64,000 bases of DNA from Parasitella parasitica (taxonomy: Eukaryota; Mucoromycota; Mucoromycetes; Mucorales; Mucoraceae). The notes below the pieces were generated by a model. The model saw only the letters and a program-made list of their open reading frames with translations. It was not told the origin of the DNA and ran no database searches. Positions 45,721 to 56,321 of the stretch are shown here, piece by piece. The DNA lies in assembly GCA_025201805.1 (NCBI GenBank), contig MU619318.1:88529-152528 (forward strand), in the 5' to 3' direction. The position numbers and the translations under genes are program-made. Position 1 is the first letter of the stretch; the number at the start of each line of letters is the position of its first letter.

Positions 45721-47887
45721 CTATCCAGTAGATCGAACTTCCACCTTTTTAGTAACAATTTTTCGGCGCACTGATTAGGAAATACCGATGTAAAATTCAT
45801 ATTGATACTCGGTAAATGTCGATTTTATATCCAGTGTGTTTGTTATTGATTTTTCCCTCATATGGACCTATGTACATGAGAATTAAAAACCCACGTTTAC
45901 AAGGTTTGCCTGTTTCATATCATACGTTGACGCCTCCGCCTTTTCCTCGTTGTTTTTTTTTTTTGTTACCTGGAGACTTCGTCAAGATGTACTGTAATAA
46001 TGGATTATACATTTAAGACATATATGCTTGGTAATCCGGCAGTTGGATATGTACAATCACTAATGTAATTGACAGCATCTTCATGCTCGGATCCTGATAA
46101 GCTTTACAGGTTCTTTTAGTTATTAGTAAATTTAACTATCATGCAGTAATATGTAAAGTTTGTTTATACTAATTGCTGACAAAATATTTGTAAGTTACTC
46201 AACCGCTGCTTTATAATCTTGTCCTCAACGCCTCATTTCTTACTTTGTTCCTGAACTTCCATTTTCATCGAGCTAGGTCAAATGCGTTTGTGTGTTGATC
46301 GAAAATCTGGATTTACTTTTTATTTTTAATATAATGTAAAGAACAAATTTATAAGATACGTTTATTAAAATCTTGTCCACGAAAGTTGTTAATGTATATT
46401 TTATACCACTAAAAGCCTTTAAAAAATTTGAAAACTAACCTCTTTTTAGTTTAGGATTAGGCATCTTAATAAGTAAAAATGGACTACGTTGAGTAAATTC
46501 CTGACGAAAACTAATAATTTCATGGCTGAGGTATTGTAGAGCTTGCTGAGGTCGCTGTTGAGTTCGGGGGGGGGGCACTTTGCAATTGAGCAAGGTGCAG
46601 CGAACTTCTTTCTTTTTTTTTTTTTTCAGCTCTGAATATGCCAGTATGCAAATTTTACACATGACGAACTTACGACTTTAACAACAAAGAGATGGAGTAC
46701 AATGTTAACTTGGTTGAAGAACGATATCATAACAGCTGTACCAATATTATTCCAAATTTTTCAAAAATCAACAGCCTTGTTGATCTGTTTATTTCCCTTG
46801 ACTAAATAAACTCGTCATGTAACATTTAAGACAAGATCAATAAAAAGACATGCGGCACATAAATGCAATATTTTCAGCTAAGGTTCCTCGCGGACAAAAC
46901 ATTCGTGTTGTATTAATATTTGTATTGATCATCAAGACATGCAGAGTTATTTTTATTTTATCTTTACATCTATTGTTCAGACTGATTTCCGTTCCTGAAC
47001 GGAAAATTATATGAAATAAATTCTCCGGGACAAACGTTGTGGATTGTTTGACTATCCACACAAAATAATACACTTGAAAAGCTTTCAAGCAACTGAAAAT
47101 ATCGTGCCTGCCATTGACTAATTAAGTAGCGAAAAAAAAGTCTAGTAAATAAGGCGTTACAGTAAAATAATAATTAGCCATTAAATTATATTTTATGCAA
47201 TAAATCTCAGTATTTTTTAATTGCAACGAGCTTTTTCGACTAAAGGTACGTATTTGGCAATTTTATTATCAAGCATAGCTGTTTAACTATTTGGCTCAAA
47301 AAATCTATAAATTATGCCCTCCAAGTTGTAGGAAATAACTTACACATGAACCTTCCTGCCTTACGCTTGGTGATTGCAGACATTTATATATGCTCATTGG
47401 GCGCTTTATGGTGTTCTATTACTAATTATAGTTATTTGGAGAACTAAATGCAAGGATTTGGGTTTATTATATATGATTTTGGTACAAATTATATATGCAT
47501 TCAAACAGAAAGAGTTGTTTACAGCAATAACCGAATAATCTGTTTTTCGACTAAAAATTTGCTATATGTTTATATGACGAATCAAGTCATTGTGCCCAAT
47601 TAAAGTTATAGAATGATGTGATATAGCGATGCATGAGATATACGATGCCTTAAAATGTCATAAAGAGTCAATTCATTAAATATATTTCTTTTCAAAAGCC
47701 ATACAAATTAGGCCAATGTTTTCCGCGCTATCAAAAAATCCCCCCTTTAGATCAACAATGGGTTCTATTTTAACGCCTTGTTGGATACAATGAAATCAAA
47801 TGCTTATAAGAATACAAAGACGCTTGCTTTGATGTATCATATACCTCTTTTTTTTTTATCAGCTACTATTTTATTTAATTTAACACT
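45721..47887. other. 2.2-kb AT-rich intergenic region
   Basis: No gene supported. It contains a G9 run near 46567-46575, a T17-type run near 46610-46626, a 20-bp interrupted palindrome at 46986-47005, and a 19-nt word at 47465-47483 also found at 16675-16693. A 75-codon minus-strand frame at 46435-46662 includes a poly-Lys made by the T run and is not called. Confidence 0.4.
46986..47005. repeat. Interrupted palindrome with HSE-like core
   Basis: TTTCCGTTC, CT, GAACGGAAA: two perfect 9-bp arms with a 2-bp spacer. The centre TTCCTGAA fits the TTCnnGAA unit of heat-shock elements, but only one dyad is present. Confidence 0.7.
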
Positions 47888-49060
47888 ATGGTCTGCGTGC
47901 CTTTTTTTATGTGGACGGCAATTATTGTTGTAATAGCGCTTCTCGCCACTCCAAACAATGTTATAGTAATCTCATCTTTGCGATTCCTTGCGGAAAATAA
48001 TCCTATAACCCTCATAAAAAACCTGATTCAAACGTCTTCTTTTCAAGTTCCAACAAATTCACAGCGAAATACTATTGTAAAATCCAATTATCCTACTGCC
48101 TCTGATGCTGTTTTTGGTGATCAAAAACCTGTTTGGAAACCTGCAGAATCGGACGACGACTACAACAACGATTATAGCAGCGGTGATGACGAACAATTTG
48201 ATTCAGGACCCACTATGGATGCTCATTCTTTTCCCTATCTCGAATATTTACAAACGATGTTGGAGTCTGTTCGTTTTCTTGCATTCAATGCATGGCATGA
48301 TCCTAGGATTTTTATCCAACCTGAAGCTTCACTTGTACCTAAAGAGGATGAGTCTGCCACCAAAACTGAAGAATCCGAGAGATTGGCAAAAATTTGCGAG
48401 GTTTTACTGCTCTCTGGTATCGAATATAGTGCTTGCGACTCGTTGGTTATTCCAATTGCAGAAAATGTGATGGAAATTGTCACTTCTCCCTGGACAGAAG
48501 CTGATGAGCATGGCATCAGGTGGAAAGAGATTAAAGAAGGTACTCATCCGCATAATCTATGACATTTGTCTCTTTGCATAACAGTATCTCTCTACTCAGG
48601 CAAAGATCAAGGTTGTCTCTACTTTTTAAAGGCTAGTGCAGTCCCTCTCAAAATGTCCACATCTCCCAATGAAGATGGCAGCACAAAGTTGAGCTACTAT
48701 ACAAAGAATACAATTGGCAGTAAGTTCGAAAATCTTAAAGTCCCAACATGTACACTGACATGACACGCCTTAGAATATTGCCCAGATGGTGAAAACGACG
48801 AGGAAGCAAAGCGGTTCTTTGAAGATCTTTCGGACGAGGTCAAGCCGTCCAAGATCTCCACATTTCTCAACACAAGACTCTTTTATAACTACACAGTGTT
48901 TGATATGCTGGAGTTTCACTTATTGATGGATGCTTGTCTGATTGCTCTTTATAGACATTTTAATCACAATGGTCTTGGTCAACCTACCAGCCGATCACTC
49001 CTAGGATTTATCGTAACGTACTCATTTTGCTACTTTATTTACTTTTGGATTTTCAAGTAA
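47888..49060 (+). CDS. Unrecognised membrane protein with N- and C-terminal hydrophobic segments
   Basis: Three exons, 47888-48539, 48600-48719 and 48774-49060, close in frame to about 352 residues. I do not recognise the family. Residues about 5-22 (PFFMWTAIIVVIALLATP) form a hydrophobic anchor or signal. There follows an acidic stretch (PAESDDDYNNDYSSGDDEQF) and a soluble middle with YLQTMLESVRFLAFNAWHDP, CEVLLLSGIEYSACDS and FFEDLSDEVKPSKISTFLNT. The C-terminus is hydrophobic (LLGFIVTYSFCYFIYFWIFK) and ends at the membrane. Clean splice sites, a good start and a stop right after the TM segment argue for a real gene. The segment YNYTVFDMLEFHLLMDACLI could be a further helix. Likely an ER or Golgi membrane protein; no function is assigned. 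Confidence 0.7.
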
Positions 49061-49757
49061 AATGCAGTCGTTTATATAATGGCAACACTGATGAAACTAC
49101 TTTAATAAATAATAGACAAAAACAATAATATGTGCTAATAACGCAAAATACATGATCTGGGCTTGATGATGAATGTATTGTTTGTTATTACCAATGTTCA
49201 AATGTGTGTAAATGACTGCAATTTCCCAAGTTTTTTTTTTCTTTCGAAAATGCAGTAGATTAGGATATAGATACTTGTCTAATTTGTAGGTAAAAACGAT
49301 GATATATAACGAATTTACGTTTAAATCTTATTTTTGGGTAGTCATATCAATTGACATTGGTGTTTTATACCATTACAAGACACTACTGTGGGAAATCACG
49401 CGTGCCAGTCTAAACTAATGTGGTACAACTAGTTCTTGATGGGGTATAATAGGGTTATCAAATATGGAGTTTGGGACATTACGCAACCCGAAAATTGATG
49501 AAAAAGGCTATGCAACTGGACCTGGGGTATTTCAGATGAAGCAAAAGATCGTTCGCATGTGATTTTAGAATAAAAGGCATAATTCTGTAGTTCATTTAAC
49601 TGCCTCAACATGTGACGGAACGCTCGTTTTGTACCTATCAAGATGACAAAATTCATATGATTCGATAACTTATAAATATTTCAAATATTTTTTTCCCTGC
49701 AGAATATTATTACCCTTCTCCTTTTCATTAATAAAAAAAAAAAAACTCTAAGCAACT
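49061..49757. promoter_or_regulatory. Intergenic region with SCP2-gene promoter
   Basis: About 0.7 kb. TATAAATA at 49671-49678 lies 79 nt upstream of the SCP2 ATG, followed by a pyrimidine stretch and an A15-type run directly before the start region. Otherwise no recognisable content. Confidence 0.5.
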
Positions 49758-50147
49758 ATGTCTGATATCGTCGTCCCTGGATTCAAGAGCTCCGAGCTCA
49801 TTGCAGATTTAAGCAAGGCTTTCGATGGTTTTAGCTCTGAAGAAAGAGCCAAGTTGGTCAAACAAGTCAATGGTGTCTTCCAATTTGTCATCAAGAACAG
49901 CGAAGGAAAGGAGGAGATTTTTACTGTCGATGTCAAGAAAGAAGGAAAAGTTGTTCGCGGTAAAGGTAACGTCAAGGCTGATGCCATTTTGACCTTGAAA
50001 GATGGTGATTTTGTCGATTTGGCTACTGGCAAGTTGAATGGCCAAAAGGCTTATATGAGTGGTAAACTCAAGATCAAGGGTCAAATTATGCTCGCTATGA
50101 AACTCGATAACGTCTTCAAGGCTGTTAACCCTACTGCTAAGCTCTAA
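49758..50147 (+). CDS. Peroxisomal SCP2 sterol/lipid carrier protein
   Basis: Single exon, 129 residues. It is an entire SCP2 fold and nothing else: SSELIADLSKAFDGFSSEER, VFQFVIKNSEGKEEIFTVDV, GKGNVKADAILTLKDGDFVD, LATGKLNGQKAYMSGKLKIK and MLAMKLDNVFKAVNP. It ends in AKL, a good peroxisomal targeting signal 1. Stand-alone SCP2 proteins bind acyl-CoAs and sterols and support peroxisomal beta-oxidation. Absence of introns and a strong TATA/leader suggest abundant expression. Confidence in fold and targeting is high. Confidence 0.95.
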   Translation: MSDIVVPGFKSSELIADLSKAFDGFSSEERAKLVKQVNGVFQFVIKNSEGKEEIFTVDVKKEGKVVRGKGNVKADAILTLKDGDFVDLATGKLNGQKAYMSGKLKIKGQIMLAMKLDNVFKAVNPTAKL

Positions 50148-50931
50148 ATTGTAAAATATAATATATACATACACTACTCTTATATCTGTTTGAAAAGAGA
50201 TGAATCAACTGCTATTGTATCCATTTGATCATTCAATGCTTCAATGGTTTGGTAATTCCAAAACTACCACGACCTAATAAATGCTATTAATGTTATGAGC
50301 CAACAATCTCTAGTAAGAAAACGAAAATATAGCGCAATGCATTGGCATAATTTATGGAAGAGTTATTTCTACGCAGATCGATTCAATATTTTTATGTATT
50401 ATGCTTTAGGCTTCGGATGACCACCGATCGAGCCCGTTGATTCAAAATTATGATTATGTATAATCTCTGGTGTCGTTTGCTTGATGATGAATTCATAGCA
50501 GTGCATACGGCAGTAATAGTATAAAGTGGATAGCGATATGCAAATATTGGAATAATCAGGTGTTAAATATTTATTTGTGGAAAAGTATTTGAACATTCAT
50601 GATTGATTCACAAGTATCTGCTCAGCATTCATTTATCTTTTTATATAAAACACTAATCAGAATCCATGTCAATCAATAAACTGAACTTTTGTATCATTAT
50701 TGTCAGCAAAAACTGGAAAGTTCCAGTGAGTTCGCACCCAATGCTCCATACTTCTGGTAATGCTCTTTGCTGCTTTTTGTGACCCTTTGAATCGAAACCA
50801 GCGTCACGGTGCCGCTTCACAAATAAGAAAAAAAAGGGTATAAATTCAGTCAGTTTATCAAGACCCTCCTCTTGCTTTCCTTTCATCAAAAAACAATAGA
50901 AAATTTTTGGAAGAGAGAAAAAAAACAGAAA
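50148..50931. other. Intergenic region upstream of the SOSS-B gene
   Basis: About 0.8 kb, no supported ORF. An A-rich leader (gaaaaaaaacagaaa) directly precedes the SOSS-B start codon. Confidence 0.4.
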
Positions 50932-51733
50932 ATGGCAAACCTAGAGCAGCAGCAACAGCAACACCTAAACGCAAAGTCTCATCTTATTTCAGTAAAAGAC
51001 ATGCATCCAATGAGTCGAAATGTTGATTGCGAAGTTCTAGTTCTTCAAAAAGGTAAGCGCTGGTTTCTTTGTTGGCCATACACAAGATATTCTAATACAT
51101 GATAATTAAAGATGGTGATACCACAATCACACGTGATGGTGATCAAATTAATAGATTCTTAGTAGCTGATAGAACTGCATCGATTCTCCTGAATGTTTGG
51201 GGTGAAGCTGGCGAATACATCCAAGGTGGAGATATTTTGCGTATTACAGGAGCGTAAGTAAATTGCAAGATTTTCAGTAATTCAAAGTCTGATTTCTTTG
51301 TTTCTCTAGAGATGTTAGACTTCGAAAAGGCCAACTAATCTTGGGAACCACAAAAACCTGTAAAATTAGACGAGTCGGACAAGACACAATGGCATTTGTT
51401 GAGAAGCCCAATATGTCTGAAATATCCTTTCAAAACCACTTTAATAATAATGCTAGTAACTGGTCTAGAAATGATCAACAGCAGCAGCAGCAGCAGCACC
51501 AACACCAACAACAGCAACCCTATAAGCAATCAAATCGTATACCCAACAATAATAATAGACAAGCGAGAGGATATCAGAATCATCCATACAATAATAATTC
51601 TGTAAACAGTAGTAATAATAATCATCGAGGAGGGGGCGGAAGTGGACTAGGAGGAGGAAGAAGAGGACAGTACCATGATAATAATCGAGGAAGAGGCGGA
51701 AGATATCAACAAGGCATTGATAATCCAGTTTAA
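50932..51733 (+). CDS. SOSS complex subunit B / NABP single-strand DNA-binding OB-fold protein
   Basis: Three exons, 50932-51052, 51112-51253 and 51310-51733, about 228 residues. A short poly-Gln head is followed by one OB fold: ISVKDMHPMSRNVDCEVLVL, DQINRFLVADRTASILLNVW, GEAGEYIQGGDILRITGADV, RLRKGQLILGTTKTCKIRRV and FVEKPNMSEISF. This is the arrangement of human hSSB1/NABP2 (VADRTxSI, PGD/GGDIL and the final PNxSE). The C-terminal half is a disordered Gln/Asn/Gly/Arg tract ending with RGG-type repeats. In animals it binds ssDNA at breaks within the SOSS complex with INTS3. Budding yeast lacks it, so its presence fits an early-diverging fungus. Confidence 0.9.
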
Positions 51734-51966
51734 TGGGCCTTGTTCTGAGATTTTCTTTGTATTATGTGTGTATATATAAATAGCTGCAACAATAATGAAT
51801 TGAGTGTGTATGCGTATGTGTCTGTATATATGTGACTAAAACAACACTTATTTATACCATACTTGCTTCCCACTGTATCTTCTTGATTCATCTCTCTTTC
51901 TTCCACTCCTCCATCTTCCGTTTATATCACTTCATTATTATCATTATTACTACTACTATTACTACA

Positions 51967-53162
51967 ATGCAATTTGAATGTCCAGAAAGTATTGATGACA
52001 TTTTAAAACGTCAACATCATACATGTCAGTCTGCTGAAAACAGTTTAATGCTTCTACGAAAGTCTTTATTGACCCAAACTTGTCCACCAAAGGTAAAGAT
52101 TTAAAATATAAATAAAAATCGTGAAAAAAAAAAAATAGTAAAATTATATGTAACTGTCAGTCGAGAGGGAAGCTATGGAGGCTGTTGCTTAGAATCAATG
52201 ACATATCGGCATCTACTTATATTAACTTGATTGAAATGGGGCCTAGCTCTGTGGACGAAAAAATAAGACATGATACGTTTCGCACAATGTCCACAGACTC
52301 GGATTTTGTTGAAAATGTGTCTGAAGATATGTTGATTCGTCTCTTGAACGCTTTTGTTTGGACAAGTGATGATTCCTATACTGGTATCTCTCGAAATCAA
52401 AATCCGGTATCGTACGTTCAAGGAATGAATGTATTAGCAGCTCCTTTTCTTATGACCATGTCTGAGATGGAAGCTTTCTTTTCATATTCTAATTTCATTT
52501 ATAACTGGTGCCCACTGTATGTCGAACCTACAATGAAAGGCGTCCATTGTGGTCTTCGAGTAAGTATACTAGGAGTGTTAAGTTGACTTGCATTAATCAC
52601 TCATCGTATCATAGCTGCTAGATTTATGTCTTACATCATTAGATCCTGTCTTATATGGCTATTTACTAGGCAAGAATATATCCGCCAGTACATATGCATT
52701 TGCCTGTAAGTGGAATATTTCATAAAATTTGTTTCAAAATTAAATCATGAAGTAGCTGTAATGACATTTTCAGCATGCACTCCACCATTATCTGAATTGC
52801 TGCAGCTGTGGGATTACATGTTTGCTTTCGGCATTCATCTGAATATACTTTTCATCATCGCTCAGTTAGCTTTGATTAGAAGTGAGCTGCTGAAAAGTCC
52901 CAGTCCTGCTAATTTGCTTCGCACATTACCACCTCTCAACGCAGACAAAATAATAAATTTGACAGTGTCCTTGTGTCGAAACCTTCCAGCCGATCTCTAC
53001 GACAAGTTAGTTCGCCATTCTTACGATGAATCTGTTTCAGATAAACTTGGTATCAAGCCTACAAGCGCAAATTGGTCAGAACAGCAGAACGATGTTAATG
53101 ATTTACCAGCATACATGCGGGATGCATTGAACATGCAAAGCAGCAGATACAATAGAGGATAA
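51967..53162 (+). CDS. TBC-domain GAP of the Bub2/Cdc16 type
   Basis: Four exons, 51967-52092, 52161-52559, 52615-52705 and 52756-53162, about 340 residues, the compact size of Bub2/Cdc16. It begins MQFECPESIDDILKRQHHTC. TBC motifs: the arginine-finger block EKIRHDTFRTMSTDSDF (Arg about 83) and the glutamine-finger block NPVSYVQGMNVLAAPFL (Gln about 129). Bub2-specific signatures are FFSYSNFIYNWCPLYVEPTM, GVHCGLRLLDLCLTSLDP, YAFASVMTFSACTPPLSELL and LQLWDYMFAFGIHLNILFII. Both catalytic fingers are kept. With Byr4/Bfa1 it inactivates the Tem1/Spg1 GTPase to restrain mitotic exit and septation. Splice junctions restore conserved blocks exactly. Confidence 0.93.
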
Positions 53163-53249
53163 CAGTAGTGACTAGTATTAGCCAAGTACACTACAATGAT
53201 ATGAATTTAAAATAGACAAATAAAAAGCTTCTTTCATCAATTTAACAAA

Positions 53250-54578
53250 ATGAATGCTGAGGCGCCAGATACGTGTACTGAAATCGGCGGTATACTTGCT
53301 GGTATATCCAGAGAGCTTAGATGTAACATCTGGTAAAATGTTTTTTGTGTATATAAATCTATATATTCTTACTAACAACTCATAATATTAAGCCTTGCTA
53401 TTTTGAACGAGGCTACAACTACATTTTGTGGCCATACATTCTGTAAAGACTGCATTGGACAACAAGTTACTGAGGAAAATTGCTGTCCAACTTGCAGCGA
53501 GCAATTAAATACAAGTCAATTGCATCCTGCAGAGTCCTTACAGGGTATCGTTAGTCAGTTTACGCAAATGAAGGAAGAGTTTGAGCGTGCTAATGGCGTT
53601 TGTTTATCTACAATGAAGATATCAAACCTGCCCCAGCAACACCCAATCGATACTCCAAGTAAATAAGCCATGTTCATTTTTGGCTACGCTATAATCTTGT
53701 AGTTTTTCATCTAATCTCGAAAAAATTAGAGGCAGTAGCAACCGAAACTTATACTGAAGAAGATTATTTACCCCCGTATCGTATTTTACAATTGACTCAA
53801 AATCCTATTACTGTATGTTTGCCTTTGATCAAAATCATTTGCACAGATATTTATCGTCCCTGATCATTTTAGCCTATCAATATCCCGGGAACTCGTCTCG
53901 AAAAAAAAATATCTTCAAAGGTAACACATGTGGTAGTCAACGCTGGTATGTCAGGGAACCCATAGACCAAGCTGGATACAGGCATAATGACACTATTTCC
54001 CATTAGTCAATCATAATTTAGTCAAAAACAGCCAAAATTATCGAATGGCCGTCTTATTTGGGTGCTATATTGTCAGTGACACATGTTGGTATCATGCGCT
54101 TTTCTTATCTCAAACAAAAGGATCTAATGCTATAAACACAAATAGGGCTAAAAATAAGTGTAGAACAGGGCCATATGAGTCCCGAACAACGATTTGAGAT
54201 CTACGGCGATGAAACGTATGGGAGAACAGGTGCACCTAGCAAAGCACGATTGAGAAGAGAATCAAATGTACAATGACAAATAGCTCAACTTTTACGAACT
54301 AGAGTTAACATTTATATATATATTTGTAGAAGTCCAATAATTTGTTCAAGAAATTAAAAGTGGGCTTGATTGATGATGCTAACAATGAATATCGCAAATA
54401 CTTGACAATAGGCCGGGCGGAAATTGGGGACTTTCCTGATCTAATTGTATGCAATCTTGATGCCGATATTGAGGAATTGAAAAAGAAACATCTAGGGAAG
54501 ATTCTAATCTCATGCAAATGGATCGAAAGCAGCATCTGTCTGTTTGAACTTGAAGTCAAGGACAAATATATTCTGTAG
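53250..54578 (+). CDS. RING plus tandem-BRCT protein, BRCA1/BARD1-like
   Basis: Seven exons, 53250-53332, 53393-53658, 53730-53812, 53873-53945, 54007-54084, 54146-54267 and 54330-54578, close in frame to about 317 residues. The N-terminus is a C3HC4 RING: LRCNICLAILNEATTTFCGH, TFCKDCIGQQ, CCPTCSEQL. A short linker follows, then BRCT 1 (TRLEKKISSKVTHVVVNA, YRMAVLFGCYIVSDTWLKIS). The interdomain motif RFEIYGDETYGRTGAPSKAR resembles the BRCA1/BARD1 BRCT linker (FE-x-GD followed by NGR and GP-KAR). A second, shorter BRCT-like part is LFKKLKVGLIDD, DLIVCN and KILISCKWIESSICLFEL. RING-BRCT proteins of this order ubiquitinate H2A and act in recombination. No ankyrin repeats or long central region are present. 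The exon-5 donor (GTTGGT) is weak and chosen because it rebuilds the BRCT tryptophan motif. Confidence 0.82.
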
Positions 54579-54673
54579 CAAGTCATGATACATACACACG
54601 GTATGATGAGAGAGGGTGGTGATGGGAATCCAAAAAACTCGTAGCATATAATTCATAATTTCCTCTGTCACTG

Positions 54674-54683
54674 TATATAAATA
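54674..54683 (+). promoter_or_regulatory. TATA box of the small orphan gene
   Basis: TATATAAATA 57 nt upstream of the ATG at 54741, followed by a CT-rich leader (tttcctttgcttctttc). This is a typical strong fungal core promoter layout. Confidence 0.5.
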
Positions 54684-54740
54684 ATCCATTTTTCTTTCCT
54701 TTGCTTCTTTCTTTTCACTTTAAACATTAACATCAAAAGA

Positions 54741-54992
54741 ATGGTTCAAAGACCTGAGCAAGTTAACTATTTTTCATCTCTTTTGCAATGGATGTCCATT
54801 AGTCCTCCTCAAAATCGACAAAACTCTACCTATTCTGACAAGAATCATACGAATCCAAGACAGCATTTGATGCTTCCACGCCAATTAAAGAGACGTGGAC
54901 GAGGCGAAAAGCGCTTTGTTTTTAATTTACCTGAATGCGATAATGAAGAAATTGCTCAAAATTATATTGAATCAGATGCTACTTTGTCATGA
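54741..54992 (+). CDS. Small orphan protein (83 aa)
   Basis: Single-exon ORF starting MVQRPEQVNYFSSLLQWMSI and ending EEIAQNYIESDATLS. A basic middle (LMLPRQLKRRGRGEKRFVFN) is followed by an acidic end (LPECDNEEIAQNYIES). There is no signal peptide or TM. I do not recognise it. Support comes from context: a TATA box, a CT-rich leader, the start context atcaaaagaATGG and a following AT-rich 3' region (AATAAA near 55009 and 55043). The basic cluster KRRGRGEKR could be nuclear-targeting. It may be a lineage-specific small regulatory protein. Confidence 0.55.
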   Translation: MVQRPEQVNYFSSLLQWMSISPPQNRQNSTYSDKNHTNPRQHLMLPRQLKRRGRGEKRFVFNLPECDNEEIAQNYIESDATLS

Positions 54993-56321
54993 TGTCCCTT
55001 TTCACGCTCAAATAAAAATTCATGCACTGCGGCACACAAACAAATAAAATTTTAGTCTTGTGCCATAGTTATGTTGAGCACTTCATAAAAAAGAAACTGT
55101 TTTATAATAATAGCTCGAATTGCTGCAAAACCTGCCATATGTCCTTGTAGCTGGCAATTACAAGTATAATGTACATGTTTCCCCTAAAAAAAAGTATCAA
55201 GCCAAGGCTGCTCAAAAGCATTTGTTTTGTTATAGTTACCGACGCACTCACCATGTCATAGGCGATGCTTAAGAACTTATAGTGTTCATTTTTTGTTCTG
55301 CAACTTTGCTCAAAAAGATATACATACAAAACACAAAATATGACATGATGAGCATTATTTCATATGCCATGTACATGTACCTTGACTATTTTTTATTCCT
55401 TGGTGATTTTGATTATAAATATGTATGGTTTCAACGTCCCAGATGCCGATCAAAACAAACTTTGTCAAGTATTGCAGCTAAACAATGTAAACAAACAAGA
55501 ATCGATGTTAAACATTATTAAACTATTAATCAACGTTGCATATTGCTCGATATATCAGTTAAATATGTCTAAATAAATATGCCTTTTGATTTGTCAAAGT
55601 TGTGATTATTGTTGCATTTTATGGATTAATTATAAAAGTCTTTATCAAAGGTCTAGTACATTTCGAAAATAAGAATACCAATAGACAGACATACAACATA
55701 ATGAGTGAGGCAACCCTAAATGAGTGTTTATCATATGGACTGGATTCTAAAATCAAATACTACTGGTTTTTTTTTTTTTGCAAGTGTACCTTTGTTAGCA
55801 GTGTATACAATACATATGATATATCAAAAGCTAAATAAAACAAATCTGCCAGAGAATTTACATTATATAGGAGTGATTATTCAATACCGAGTGTACAGCA
55901 TCTAAAAATGAATAACCAAAGTTACCGAAATTTATAATTTAACGGAATAAAGGTTGTTGTTTATTTGATTTTCAATGTATTGATATAAATATGGGCTATA
56001 ATATGCGGAATAGGTAACTAGACTACTACTGGGGGCAGGTGGGATCACATTGGACGTGCGCCACCACACAACAATATAAAATGATTAACGCTGTTGGCCT
56101 AGTCAAACTAAAAGCATGTGAAAGTAAATGAATCGACGAGCACAAAGGGATGCGTGAGTGGTGGAAAAAGTCGCATTTCATCTAACAGATCATAGAACAA
56201 TGGTCATATTGAAAAGATAAATTGTTTAATACAAGAAAAAAAAAAAAAGAGATAGTGTAGATTAAAGTTATTCACAGATTGTTACGTAATTTTTTTTTAG
56301 TTTGTATGATGATGATTGACG
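54993..56321. other. 1.3-kb convergent intergenic region
   Basis: AT-rich DNA between the orphan gene and the 3' end of MOT1. It includes the 3' region of each and several short frames with no protein-like content. A T12 run near 55768 and A13 near 56235 are the only notable repeats. Confidence 0.4.

Noticed and set aside
46435-46662. 75-codon minus-strand frame with poly-Lys
   Set aside because: The Lys run is made by a homopolymer and the remainder resembles no protein; no promoter features.
54085-54145. Reading exon 5 of the RING-BRCT gene through without an intron (DTCWYHALFLSQTK...)
   Set aside because: This frame hits a stop within about 40 codons and loses the FEIYGD linker; splicing at GTTGGT restores frame and the BRCT Trp pattern.
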